64,000 nt of DNA from Saturnia japonica (GCA_033032175.1 CM065309.1:2914001-2978000), one strand, 5' to 3'. Counted from the first letter of the stretch, positions 52,276 through 60,562 are shown. Made by a program: numbers and translations. The notes: generated by a model not told the origin, from the letters alone.

Positions 52276-52632
52276 CCATTATATTAATATATGAAGCAAA
52301 AGCTTTCTACCCCTTTTTAAGCGTATTGCGTGCACAGAAGGCTGTGAGATTTGGCATGGATAAACTTTATATGGAGAAGGAGTGCAGAAAGCTAAAATTT
52401 ATCTATAATATCTGTAACTAATATATTAAGATAAATAAATTAATACTGCGAATCCTAATCGGACCATGCCATTGAACTTAGACTCTCCAAAATATTGATA
52501 TTGTCACTGAATGAAAAGTGACAGCAAGTGATAATATATTCATTGTTTAGGTTCATACTGCAAATGTCAAATAGAAAATAGTCTATGATTAAAAAGTCGC
52601 TCGTCGTATTTTGATCATTGGACGACCGCTAG
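52276..52632 (+). mobile_element. Helitron-like element, family 1, copy 8
   Basis: Plus-strand copy of 357 bp, from a CC (worn TC) ATTATATTAATAT start to GACGACCGCTAG followed by T. About 830 bp from copy 7 in opposite orientation. Confidence 0.75.
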
Positions 52633-53042
52633 TTCAATTAAATATACCATCGCATTAATAACGGTGAAGGAAAACTTTGCGACGAAACAACAATATTTAA
52701 GAAAATGTCTAGGAAGTTAAAAGCGCCAATGCACCTTTAACTCTTTCATTATCTAAGGAAAAGATGTTTGTCCAGTTGTATGATGTTTACACCCTACTAC
52801 GAGTATTACAACACTCATACATTTTTTATATAAATACACAAATTGAGATCAGGATAAGAGATAAATGCACCAAGCAATGATAATAAAACATGATTTCTGC
52901 GTGAACAAATAAATTATTATTAGGGAATGATGTGTTGCTATTGCATTAAGGGTTCATTCTGTAGCTTAAGAGTTTACAGACATGAAATTGTAATTTTCTA
53001 AACACTTCTGCTAACTGTTTTTTTTAAATATATGTATGTATT

Positions 53043-53837
53043 TACAGGGTCATTGGTAATTCAAAATATTTCCGTTAGGAGGTGATAGGGGTGACTATTT
53101 GCGATAATTTTTCCTCTTATATGCATTATGCAAAAGCGAACTATTTTTAAATTATCATGATCTTACGTTTTTTTTTCAAAACAAGTCAACAATGTATTTA
53201 AAAAAAAAAATTAATTTAAATCTCATTTTTTGTTCTGATTTATAAAACCGATGAAATACTGGTTATTTATCAATATTAAAACATTCATTATCTGTCTAAA
53301 TTAAAACATGCGGGACGAACAACGATATTATTTCAATTTTTTTTTTTGAGATTTCTTTCCACTAAAATACCTTAATAACAAAAAAAAATGTATGAAACTT
53401 GCCTTGCAGATTATTTTAAAAACATAACTGTTTTTTAGCTCTCTAACAATGCATAACAACTAGGAACTTACTTCAAAAAACTAAAAAAAAAAAGATCTCA
53501 AAGGAAGGTGGAAATTCGTATTCGAACTATATCGTTTTTCGTCTCGCATTTTTAAGTTAGGTCCGATAATTGTTTTTTTTTTTTTTAATATTGATAAATA
53601 ACCAGTGTTTTAATCGTTTTTCTAAATCAGAAGAAAAATAAGATTTAAATTGATACTTTTTTAAAATAAATTTTTAATATTGCATTATTCGCTTATTTTG
53701 AAAAAAAAAAAACTAAAAAACATGATAACTCAAAAATGGTTCTCTTTTGCATAATGCATATGACAGTTAAAATTATCGCAAATAGTCACCTCTATTACCT
53801 CCTAACGGGAATACGTCGAATTAACAATAACCCTCTA
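53043..53837. mobile_element. Long fold-back element
   Basis: Left arm (from TACAGGGTCATTGGTAATTC) and right arm (ending in AATAACCCTCTA) are inverted copies for about 270-300 bp. They share CGTTAGGAGGTGATAGGGGT and GACTATTTGCGATAATTTT, then TGCATTATGCAAAAG, then TGGTTATTTATCAATATTAA. The pairing continues irregularly into the centre (GAGAT and CTTTCC segments), so almost the whole 795 bp can fold on itself. No ORF. Target-site duplication not clear. Confidence 0.8.
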
Positions 53838-54336
53838 TATAAATATCTCTCTTGAAGTAAACAAAATACATAACTATTTTTAATGTAAATTAACCAACAT
53901 TTTTAAATCTGCGCATTTTTTGTTTCCCAACATAGGACTAAAATAATATTTTACCTTACTTTATGTTTTAGCTAGTGTTGTTCTGTCTATAACATTTTAA
54001 AGTCCACAATAATCACTCTGGAGCAGTTGATAGTGGCGTGGCATAGCGGTCTTATTGTAGGATTAATGTTTCTTACTGTAATACTAATATAAGATATTGG
54101 TAACACCTAAACAAACTATTATTCAATTATAAAACTTAACTTATTATATACAACTACCGCATAAACTACATTCAAAGCATAAAGATGAGCTGTCAAGTTA
54201 CCAAATATCTTTCTTAGTGATATATATCTACGGGAAGAGCTAGACAAAATAAAGCGCTATTTTTCCTTACCTCAGTCATCTTTCGTTTCCCACATATCAT
54301 TACCATTACTGCAGTCCAATTATACGTTGGTTGAGA
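53838..54336. other. AT-rich spacer
   Basis: Nothing recognised. Confidence 0.4.
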
Positions 54337-54350
54337 TACTATAACAACTT
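54337..54350. repeat. Target-site duplication of the RTE-like stub, left
   Basis: TACTATAACAACTT, repeated exactly at 60674-60687 more than 6 kb away. The two copies bracket the stub together with the element nested in it. Confidence 0.85.
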
Positions 54351-54430
54351 CATCATCATCTTCTTACCCTTTATCCTACTTAAGTATGGTCGGCACATGT
54401 TTTCTTCTTCCACTCCATCAAATATCATCT
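54351..54430 (-). pseudogene. RTE-like LINE stub, 3' part (split by Jockey insertion)
   Basis: On the minus strand this encodes the end of a reverse-transcriptase frame followed by a short trailer with a GATGATGATG tail, typical of lepidopteran RTE-like LINEs. The remainder lies at 60576-60673 beyond the Jockey element. The combined remnant is about 178 bp, a 5'-truncated dead copy. It has its own 14-bp target-site duplication (54337-54350 and 60674-60687). Confidence 0.8.
54418..54430. repeat. Target-site duplication, 3' side of Jockey-type element
   Basis: TCAAATATCATCT, identical to 60563-60575. It is host sequence from the older RTE-like stub, duplicated on insertion. The exact end is blurred by one or more T residues shared with the tail. 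Confidence 0.93.
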
Positions 54431-54458
54431 TTTTTTTTTTTTTATTTTTTTTTTTTTT
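54431..54458 (-). other. Poly(A) tail of the Jockey-type element
   Basis: Read on the plus strand this is a T run with one interrupting A. On the element strand it is a 28-nt poly(A) tail directly abutting the target-site duplication. Confidence 0.9.
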
Positions 54459-54958
54459 GTCTGACCTTGCTGTTAGCCTTAGGGGCCTTATACGAAAACA
54501 GAGCCGCTGCGGCTTTTACAACTTTACCGGGCTTGGGGGCGAGCGCTTAAGGCACTCAGCCGCGTAAGCGTGGGCAACCAGCGCGCAAGGGTGCCAAAGT
54601 GGCCGGACCTCGGCTTGGGCTGTTGCCGCGATTGCAATGAAGTCGCGATCTGTCTAATACCCTATCCGTAAAATCGAGCTAAACTAACATATACAGATAT
54701 ACATGTTCCTTCCTCCTGGGAGGAAGGAAGGAACATGTGTACGTGTATTTAGTAATCTGAAATATGTTCTACACTAACTAGTGCAAAAAAAGAAAAAAAA
54801 AGGTTCCTTACAGAACCTATGTACCTGTGAGGTGTGCACGTATGTACATATGTGTGTACGTGATGTTTGTATGCGGGTAGCTAAGTGTTGCACGTAAAGT
54901 GTCACTTGTATCGCGCGGGCGGCTGCCAGACTCAAGGGTTTCACCCCGAGGAACGGAC
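54459..54958 (-). other. 3' UTR of the Jockey-type element
   Basis: About 500 nt between the ORF2 TAG and the tail. It contains a 14-bp perfect hairpin (54701-54738), a smaller one around 54802-54819, and a GT/AC-rich stretch near 54830-54880. The terminal ~190 nt (54457-54641) are shared with the truncated copy at 4321-4514, indicating a family-level 3' end that the reverse transcriptase probably recognises. Confidence 0.85.
54701..54738 (-). other. 14-bp hairpin in the 3' UTR
   Basis: ACATGTTCCTTCCT (54701-54714) pairs exactly with AGGAAGGAACATGT (54725-54738) across a 10-nt loop. It lies about 240 nt from the tail. A role in RNA stability or reverse transcriptase binding is possible but only inferred. 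Confidence 0.7.
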
Positions 54959-57871
54959 CTAGGCTTGAGTTGCCGCGGGAGAGGGAGGTCGCGGCGGTGG
55001 GTGTGCGGGAGCGAAATTAGCCGCCCGTCCCCTGCGGAGGGAACGGTGGTTACGCGGGCGTGGGGGAAAACACGCTCTGTTTAGAGAGACGGTTGAGTAA
55101 TATGCGATTTGTTTCTCGATTTCGTCATCGGGATCGGTAAAGATGTTACGCGGTCGACGCTGTAAGCGGGTGGCGTTTGGGACTGGAACGTAATTCGCGG
55201 CGGCTTGGATCAAGGGATTCGCGTGATTTGACGCGGTGTCAAAGTAAGATCGTGAGAGGTATTTGATGTAAGACTCGATCAAGGGGAGTTTCATATCTCT
55301 ATGAAGGTCTACCTGACGAACGAACCAGGGGGCGTTATTGATTTTACGTAGTACTCGAGTTTGAAGGACTTGGAATTTGTGTATGTTCAATTTTGACATA
55401 TGTGCAAATGCGGCGCAGCTATATGTCATAATCGGACGTATGCACATTTTGTAGAGAGTAAGCTTATGTCTCAGGGACATTTTACTTATGATCAGGGGCT
55501 GTAATCGACTTATGGCCATTGCGGCTGTTTTACAGACGGCACGGACATGAGAATCAAAGGTAAGTTTTCTATCGAAGGTCACACCGAGATATTTAGTCTT
55601 GGTGGCCCAGGGGATATTGTCTTTGAAGAGTTTGAGAGTTTTGACACTCTCAGGGTGCACTTTTCGACTAGGATCAAAGATAATCGCGGCGCTCTTCGAG
55701 GGGTTGACGGCTATGCGCCATTTGGTGTACCATTTACCGAGAGTGGTGACTGCGCGTTGGACTCTGTGTCTGAGCCTAAGTCTGTTCCTATTCGACGCGT
55801 AGATGACTGTGTCGTCAGCGTATAGACCTACCTGGACCCTAGGAGGACGAGGTAGGTCACTGACATACAGATTGAAGAGACAAGGCGCCAGAATGGAGCC
55901 TTGCGGGACGCCCGAGCGTATGGGGTGGGCTGTGGAGAGTACACTTTCCGCTCGGTAGCGGAAGGTGCGGTCGGTGAGGTAGTCGCGGATAATGTGAACT
56001 AACCTATCTGGGACTTGTAACTGGTGTAGCTTGTGGACTAGACCGGCGTGCCAGACCTTGTCGAAGGCCTTGGCAACGTCGAAGAAGACCGCGAGCGTAC
56101 GGTATGGAGGATCTTTCGCGAAGTTAGTCGCTATGTGCTCCGTGAGGCGTTGCACCTGGTGCGTACACGAGTGTCGAGCGCGGAACCCGAACTGTTCCGG
56201 TGGATATAGATTTTTCTCGTCTATCACGGTTTTGAGACGGTTCAGAAGGAGCCGCTCGTAGATTTTACCTAAGGTATTCAAGAGACTGATCGGGCGATAG
56301 CTGTCGGGAAGCGATGCTTTTTTGCCGGGTTTATGTATCCCTATGACTATGGCCGTTTTCCAGGCGGCTGGGAAATGGCAGTGGGCGATGTTTACATTGA
56401 ATATGCAAACCAAGAGTGCTATGAGGTGATCAGGAAGAAGTTTGAGTACTTCGTTCCGGATCCCGTCAGGACCGGGAGATTTTTTGAGCTTAAGGCCCTT
56501 AATGACGGAACAGACTTCGTCAGATGTGACCGTAGTTAGGGTATCCGCGGGTGGGACCGAACTGAGTTCCTGTACCGAGGATTCGATTGTGTTGACATGT
56601 ACGGCGTCTATGTTGTCGCAGTTTGGAGAGCACTGGCTCTCCAAGCTTGCGGCAAGACACTCCGCTTTGTCTTCGCTATCGAACGCGAGTGGGAGGCCCG
56701 GGCCTCTTTCGAGGGGTGGTAGTTGGGAGGAGTGTTCTATTTTTAAAGATCTGGCTAACTTCCAGTATGTGAGATGGGACGGTCTGAGACCCTCTACGAG
56801 GTTGTCCCAGCTGTGACCTCTGTATTCAGTGATGCGAGCTTTGAACTCTCTTTGTAATGCGCGTAACCGTGCGCAGTTTTCCCTGGACGGGAATGAGTCG
56901 TGAGCGCGTGTCGCGGCGTTCTTTTCCGTCTTTAACGCTCGCAGGTCGGCAGGGAGTATAAAGCGGCGATCGCTCACCGTTTTGACCTCTCTCGAGGCCT
57001 CTCTGATGCTGACCTGGAGGTGGTCAACGAGGGAATCGATCGCTAAGTCGGCGTCTGCGGCCGACTGCAGTACGTCAGGGACCCTGTCTAGGCTGTCCGA
57101 GGACGGCCTGTCCGCGAGTAAGTACTTGAGTTTCGCGTAGTCAACCACCTGGACGGACGGAGGACTATGGTCGGAGGGATGTCCTAGTCGGAGGATGACC
57201 GGGCGGTGATCGGAGTCGAGTTCGTGTACGACTTCTAAAAGTTGTAACCGAAGCTCGATACCTTTCAATAGAGCCACATCAAGGACTGTCGGACGACAGT
57301 GATCCTGAAAGTGGGTGGGTTCGGAGGGAGCTAACACGTCAAAGTTTATGTCATTGCATAGCTGATTGAGTATACTCCCGTTACGGGAGTCTCTCGAACT
57401 GTTAAAGCAAGTGTGACCGCTGTTGAGGTCGCCTGCTATGATTACGGAGGGACCGAGTGAAAAGAGTGCCTCCAGATCGGACCGGAGGAGTCTTTTCGAT
57501 GGTGAAAGATATGCGGATACGATTATGATTGACGGGTGGTCAGTCATACCTAGTCTACATATAGAAACTTCCAAATTGGTAAGTTCGGGAGGGTCAATTC
57601 GCATACAGTATAGTGAACGTTTGTAGTAAATGAGAGTGCCGCCTCCTTGGGTAACACGGTCATTTCTAATAATGTTATAGTTAGCGACCTTAGGGTTGCG
57701 CCTACTAGGTTTTAGAAGTGTTTCTTGTACGAGAAACACATCTAACTGATGCTCAACTAGGAAGTTAGCCACGAGATCACGCTGAGAAGCAAGGTTCCTA
57801 GCGTTAAAGAAGGCAATGTTAATTCCTTTCGGTTTTAACTTATCCATTGGAAGGCTTTCGGTTTGCGGCAT
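54959..57871 (-). CDS. Retrotransposon ORF2, endonuclease-reverse transcriptase (970 aa)
   Basis: Cuts target DNA and reverse-transcribes the element RNA from the nick. The APE-like endonuclease spans about residues 15-230, with N23 (FFNARN), E50 (VQET), Y121, D148/N150 (AGDLN) and the SDH triad at 220-222. The reverse transcriptase spans about 450-770: SPGPDG 465-470, YRPISLL 525-531, first catalytic Asp D598 (FFDVAKAFDKVWH), SGVPQGS 653-659 and YADD 684-687. About 200 residues follow, ending in a Pro/Arg-rich tail. There is no RNase H domain and no C-terminal zinc knuckle, which favours Jockey over R1 or I clades; about 900-1000 aa is usual. The first ATG is at 57871; a second in-frame ATG (57847, residue 9) lies 10 nt upstream of the ORF1 TAA and could be the real start. 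All key residues are present. Confidence 0.95.
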   Translation of the reverse strand: MPQTESLPMDKLKPKGINIAFFNARNLASQRDLVANFLVEHQLDVFLVQETLLKPSRRNPKVANYNIIRNDRVTQGGGTLIYYKRSLYCMRIDPPELTNLEVSICRLGMTDHPSIIIVSAYLSPSKRLLRSDLEALFSLGPSVIIAGDLNSGHTCFNSSRDSRNGSILNQLCNDINFDVLAPSEPTHFQDHCRPTVLDVALLKGIELRLQLLEVVHELDSDHRPVILRLGHPSDHSPPSVQVVDYAKLKYLLADRPSSDSLDRVPDVLQSAADADLAIDSLVDHLQVSIREASREVKTVSDRRFILPADLRALKTEKNAATRAHDSFPSRENCARLRALQREFKARITEYRGHSWDNLVEGLRPSHLTYWKLARSLKIEHSSQLPPLERGPGLPLAFDSEDKAECLAASLESQCSPNCDNIDAVHVNTIESSVQELSSVPPADTLTTVTSDEVCSVIKGLKLKKSPGPDGIRNEVLKLLPDHLIALLVCIFNVNIAHCHFPAAWKTAIVIGIHKPGKKASLPDSYRPISLLNTLGKIYERLLLNRLKTVIDEKNLYPPEQFGFRARHSCTHQVQRLTEHIATNFAKDPPYRTLAVFFDVAKAFDKVWHAGLVHKLHQLQVPDRLVHIIRDYLTDRTFRYRAESVLSTAHPIRSGVPQGSILAPCLFNLYVSDLPRPPRVQVGLYADDTVIYASNRNRLRLRHRVQRAVTTLGKWYTKWRIAVNPSKSAAIIFDPSRKVHPESVKTLKLFKDNIPWATKTKYLGVTFDRKLTFDSHVRAVCKTAAMAISRLQPLIISKMSLRHKLTLYKMCIRPIMTYSCAAFAHMSKLNIHKFQVLQTRVLRKINNAPWFVRQVDLHRDMKLPLIESYIKYLSRSYFDTASNHANPLIQAAANYVPVPNATRLQRRPRNIFTDPDDEIEKQIAYYSTVSLNRACFPPRPRNHRSLRRGRAANFAPAHPPPRPPSPAATQA
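57835..57871 (-). other. ORF1/ORF2 overlap
   Basis: ORF2 begins 37 nt before ORF1 ends, in a different frame. The string ATGGATAAGTTAA contains an in-frame ORF2 ATG (57845-57847) and the ORF1 TAA (57835-57837). Overlapping start and stop of this type is associated with termination-reinitiation in some insect LINEs such as SART1; which mechanism applies here cannot be told from sequence alone. Confidence 0.7.
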
Positions 57872-59661
57872 CGAGGTCTAGACGGTGTATCGTCTCCGAT
57901 AGCCGGGGGAATTTCCATACGGTCATTATGCAACCGTGTTCGTTGAGATAGTCGACGTATGCGCCGACTTCCGTGACGCTGTGCTCTCGGAGCAACAGGG
58001 CAATAAGGACAACGTCCGATGGAGGAGGAGAACCGCGTGGAGCGGAGGTTTTTAGCAGCCATAAGAGGCTGTGGTTTAGGGGCCAATTCCAAGTCCATAA
58101 GGGGCTGGGGATTGTAGCGAGCGGGGGCCCACGGAGCCCGAGGGCCCAGTATGGGCTGCGGGGGCACACTAGGTGCGGGGACAACGGCCGCAGGAGCGCG
58201 GGCGGCGTTTGGGAGGTTAGGAAAAGCCTCCATTGACAGCAGGGGCTGTGGTTGGGGGCGAGGGGCATGGTCGACGGGGGCGTGAGGTGCCCTCTGATGG
58301 GCGGGTGGCCTCATCCGTCGGGGGCGCGTTGCGCGTGGGGCTTTAGGGCACCCGCGATAGTTCGCGGGGTGCCCTTCTTGACCGCAAAGTACGCAGCTCG
58401 GCTCACCGGGTGAGTCGCGCGTGCGGGGACACTCCCTAGTGGAGTGATTCTCGGGGCACTTGACGCACCTTGGAGTGAGATGACAGTGGCGGGAGGAGTG
58501 CCCGTACAATTGGCAGTTGTGACACTGCGTCGGGATTCTATTCTTGTATGGGTTTTCTACTGTGATGCCTGAGAGGCCGCACACAGTAGCTATGTTATAG
58601 ATAGCTTTACCCTCGGGGGTTCTATCCAGAATAACCACTACCATAGGGAATGGTTTTCTGTCTGGGCCGTACATCCGGTGTACTTCGTGCACCGGATAGT
58701 TTTGGGAGCGGAGGGATTCGAGTACTTCCTCAGGGGGGATCTCGAAGGGGATTCTACGGATTACGACGCGGAGTTTCCGGTCTTCGTTTAGTGTGTACGT
58801 ATAGTACGCTAGTTTTTTCTCCGTGAGGAGCCTAGTGAGGTCTCGGTGGGCGTCCGACGTGCTCACCGAGACTTGTATGCCCGTGGCGATGCTACGGGCT
58901 TTCGTGTAGGGGATTTTTGAGAATCTAATATTTGACTCTAACTTTGTCCAGGCGGCTTTGTCCTGGACAATAACGGGCGGGGGGCGGGCTTTCCTCCCGG
59001 GAGGGCCTGCCGCGGGCGCGGGCGCGGGGCGCGTGGGAGACGTGGGAATGGGGGTGCGCGTGTCGAGATCCGGTCTCGGTGCGTTTGGGGCCCTGTCTTC
59101 GTCGCTGTTAGTGGCGCGTTTCGTTTTTCTAGATACGACGGTGGTAAAACCGTCGTCATCGTTGGCAGCGGGCCGGATGTTGGGGATTGTTTGATCCATC
59201 TGATTCGGATCAGTGGATACGGGAGACTCTACAGGGAGAGCTGCGAAGGAGTTATGCACGGGAAGTGCTTTGCCTACAGGCGTATCGGAGCGCCTTCCGC
59301 GGGTAATAGAGTTTCGCGAGTTAGAGCGGGAGGGGTGGCGCGCACCATGGCCTTTGGACAGAATGTCTTCAGGTGGAGGCACGGCGGGGTTTAAGTATGG
59401 TGCGGCGACGATGGGTGCAGCGGCGGTGGGAACGTTGGCGGTGGGCGCGTTGGCGGATATGGACGCGACGGCGGATGTAGACGCGACGACGGCGGAGGTA
59501 GACGCGACGGCGGCGGGTTCGGAGTCGACTAGCTCGTATGTCGCACCGGGAGTTACTTTGAGTGTGGCTGTGTACTCGGCGTACAAGTCAGGGACTCGGA
59601 GCTTCATAAAGTTGAAGACCTTATGAAGCTCATATTCATGCACTGTTATTTCTTTTGCCAT
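57835..59661 (-). CDS. Retrotransposon ORF1, Gag-like RNA-binding protein (608 aa)
   Basis: Nucleic-acid-binding protein thought to coat the element RNA and chaperone target-primed reverse transcription. Residues 51-90 are an Ala/Ser/Thr/Pro-rich low-complexity stretch, followed by a Pro/Arg-rich linker to about 230. A PRE_C2HC-like segment spans about 295-375 (contains LRVVIRRIPFEIPPEEV). Three zinc knuckles follow: C380-X2-C383-X4-H388-X4-C393, C399-X2-C402-X3-H406-X4-C411, and C423-X2-C426-X4-H431-X6-C438. This arrangement is typical of Jockey-type ORF1. The start is the ATG at 59659-59661, with G at -3 and +4. The C-terminal ~170 residues are Pro/Ala-rich and basic. The reading frame ends with TAA (57835-57837) inside the start region of ORF2, overlapping it by 37 nt. 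No frameshift or internal stop is seen. Confidence 0.93.
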   Translation of the reverse strand: MAKEITVHEYELHKVFNFMKLRVPDLYAEYTATLKVTPGATYELVDSEPAAVASTSAVVASTSAVASISANAPTANVPTAAAPIVAAPYLNPAVPPPEDILSKGHGARHPSRSNSRNSITRGRRSDTPVGKALPVHNSFAALPVESPVSTDPNQMDQTIPNIRPAANDDDGFTTVVSRKTKRATNSDEDRAPNAPRPDLDTRTPIPTSPTRPAPAPAAGPPGRKARPPPVIVQDKAAWTKLESNIRFSKIPYTKARSIATGIQVSVSTSDAHRDLTRLLTEKKLAYYTYTLNEDRKLRVVIRRIPFEIPPEEVLESLRSQNYPVHEVHRMYGPDRKPFPMVVVILDRTPEGKAIYNIATVCGLSGITVENPYKNRIPTQCHNCQLYGHSSRHCHLTPRCVKCPENHSTRECPRTRDSPGEPSCVLCGQEGHPANYRGCPKAPRATRPRRMRPPAHQRAPHAPVDHAPRPQPQPLLSMEAFPNLPNAARAPAAVVPAPSVPPQPILGPRAPWAPARYNPQPLMDLELAPKPQPLMAAKNLRSTRFSSSIGRCPYCPVAPRAQRHGSRRIRRLSQRTRLHNDRMEIPPAIGDDTPSRPRCRKPKAFQWIS

Positions 59662-60119
59662 CCCGCTGGCGGTTGGGGGGGCGGGGGAGTGAATTTAAGA
59701 AACCTCCCCGCCTGGAGGGCAGGGGGGTACGTCAAATGAGTTTAACGGGCTCGTCGAGCCCGGAGCAATGAGACCTGTGTGTCACGGTGTAATGACGCAC
59801 AGGAAAGGACCTATCGTTTCCCTAGGGGAGTTCCTAGTAGTCTCGTGGCAGAGGACGCAGACCGGTAAAACCGCGGCTCCGCCCAAACAACCACGAGGAT
59901 GGAATGGTAAGGATAGGAAGGGTTGGGTAGGAGACACCTGGGGCTTAACTATGCAAAAAGGCAAAGGCTAAGATTCCCAGGCCCGTCCGAGTTATCGTTT
60001 ACCTCAGAAAGAGGTAACCGGAGAGCGCTCGGGTCACGCCCCGTTCGTCTTCGTTAACACCGCTAGGTATCCGACGAATGATCACTAAACGTGGATTTGC
60101 ATGTCTTTGAAACAAGATT

Positions 60120-60239
60120 CGCGCTGAAAAGCGCGTTTGTTATCGTACTAAGAAGTACGGTTTTTCGTGTACACCGAAGTGCTACACGAAATGCGCGAGC
60201 GAGACGGCGCTATGCGCGCAACGAGTACCCAGATACTCG
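60120..60239. other. Run of short stem-loops in retrotransposon 5' UTR
   Basis: Perfect inverted repeats follow one another: CGCGCT-GAAA-AGCGCG (60120-60135), CGTACT-AAGA-AGTACG (60144-60159), CGTGTACAC-CGAA-GTG-c-TACACG (60166-60188), GCGC-TAT-GCGC (60207-60217) and CGAGTA-CCCAGA-TACTCG (60222-60239). Similar ones lie outside the block: TTACCTC-AGAAA-GAGGTAA (59999-60017), ACAAGT-CTCA-ACTTGT (60345-60360) and AACGGA-CACG-TCCGTT (60521-60536). Function unknown. Confidence 0.75.
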
Positions 60240-60305
60240 CTACACAACAATAACACCGTCTTCGCTATAAACCGCGGTATGTAAAGGCTTAAAAGACTAG
60301 TTTTA

Positions 60306-60455
60306 AACCGGCAGGCCTAGGACCGGGTCCGTGGATCAAAGCAAACAAGTCTCAACTTGTCTAAGCAGAGCGCGAAGTTCAATGAAATAGCTTAAAAAAC
60401 CAGCTTTAGATTGTGTACTCTGAACCGGCAGGCCTAGGACCGGGTCCGTGGATCA
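60306..60455 (-). repeat. Tandem module in the retrotransposon 5' UTR
   Basis: A block of about 32 bp beginning AACCGGCAGGCCTAGGACCG is found at 60306-60338 and again, almost unchanged, at 60423-60455. The period is 117 bp. Intervening DNA is only loosely similar (both copies continue with AAAC and GAAATA-like stretches), so the core is conserved better than the spacer. Repeated 5' monomers of this sort occur in some LINEs and carry promoter activity there; that role is an inference here. Confidence 0.8.
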
Positions 60456-60526
60456 GAGTAAACACTCGTAAACTAGTTCAAGCAGTAATGAAATAAATTA
60501 CGAGAGCGATCGAGAGTGCTAACGGA

Positions 60527-60533
60527 CACGTCC
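60527..60533 (-). promoter_or_regulatory. DPE-like motif near the retrotransposon 5' end
   Basis: GGACGTG on the minus strand, 30-36 nt from the element's first nucleotide. It fits the downstream promoter element consensus RGWCGTG, which sits at +28 to +34 in TATA-less insect promoters and is known in Jockey-type internal promoters. The fit is exact if transcription starts at the A two bases inside the terminal GG. The motif also lies within a small palindrome (60521-60536), so coincidence is possible. Confidence 0.45.
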
Positions 60534-60562
60534 GTTCACACCAACGGTCGAAATCGGAATCC

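Larger units (their letters stand above)
54431..60562 (-). mobile_element. Full-length Jockey-clade non-LTR retrotransposon
   Basis: Complete LINE of about 6.1 kb on the minus strand. Order from its 5' end: 5' UTR (60562-59662), ORF1 (59661-57835), ORF2 (57871-54959), 3' UTR (54958-54459) and poly(A) tail seen as a T run (54458-54431). Both boundaries are fixed by an identical 13-bp direct repeat, TCAAATATCATCT, at 54418-54430 and 60563-60575. Both ORFs are open and keep their key residues, and the duplication is perfect, so the insertion looks recent and possibly still competent. Its GC content is clearly above the flanks, as expected for a coding element in AT-rich host DNA. Jockey clade is inferred from the PRE_C2HC/CCHC ORF1, the endonuclease-RT ORF2 without an RNase H or C-terminal knuckle, and the poly(A) end. 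The exact family is not named. Confidence 0.95.
59662..60562 (-). other. 5' UTR of the Jockey-type element
   Basis: About 900 nt between the element's first nucleotide and the ORF1 ATG. It contains a degenerate tandem module (copies at 60306-60338 and 60423-60455), a run of short perfect stem-loops, and a GGACGTG motif about 30 nt from the 5' end. Jockey-type elements are known to carry an internal RNA polymerase II promoter here, so the region probably holds both promoter and RNA-structure signals. No upstream frame with protein-like features was recognised. Confidence 0.85.

Noticed and set aside
54899..59964. Many plus- and minus-strand frames of 60-142 codons
   Set aside because: They are shadows of the two retrotransposon ORFs or lie in its UTRs, and none has a recognisable domain.
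60440..60562. HDV-like ribozyme at the LINE 5' end
   Set aside because: Some insect LINEs start with one, but no segment complementary to the first 6-7 nt lies at the required distance.
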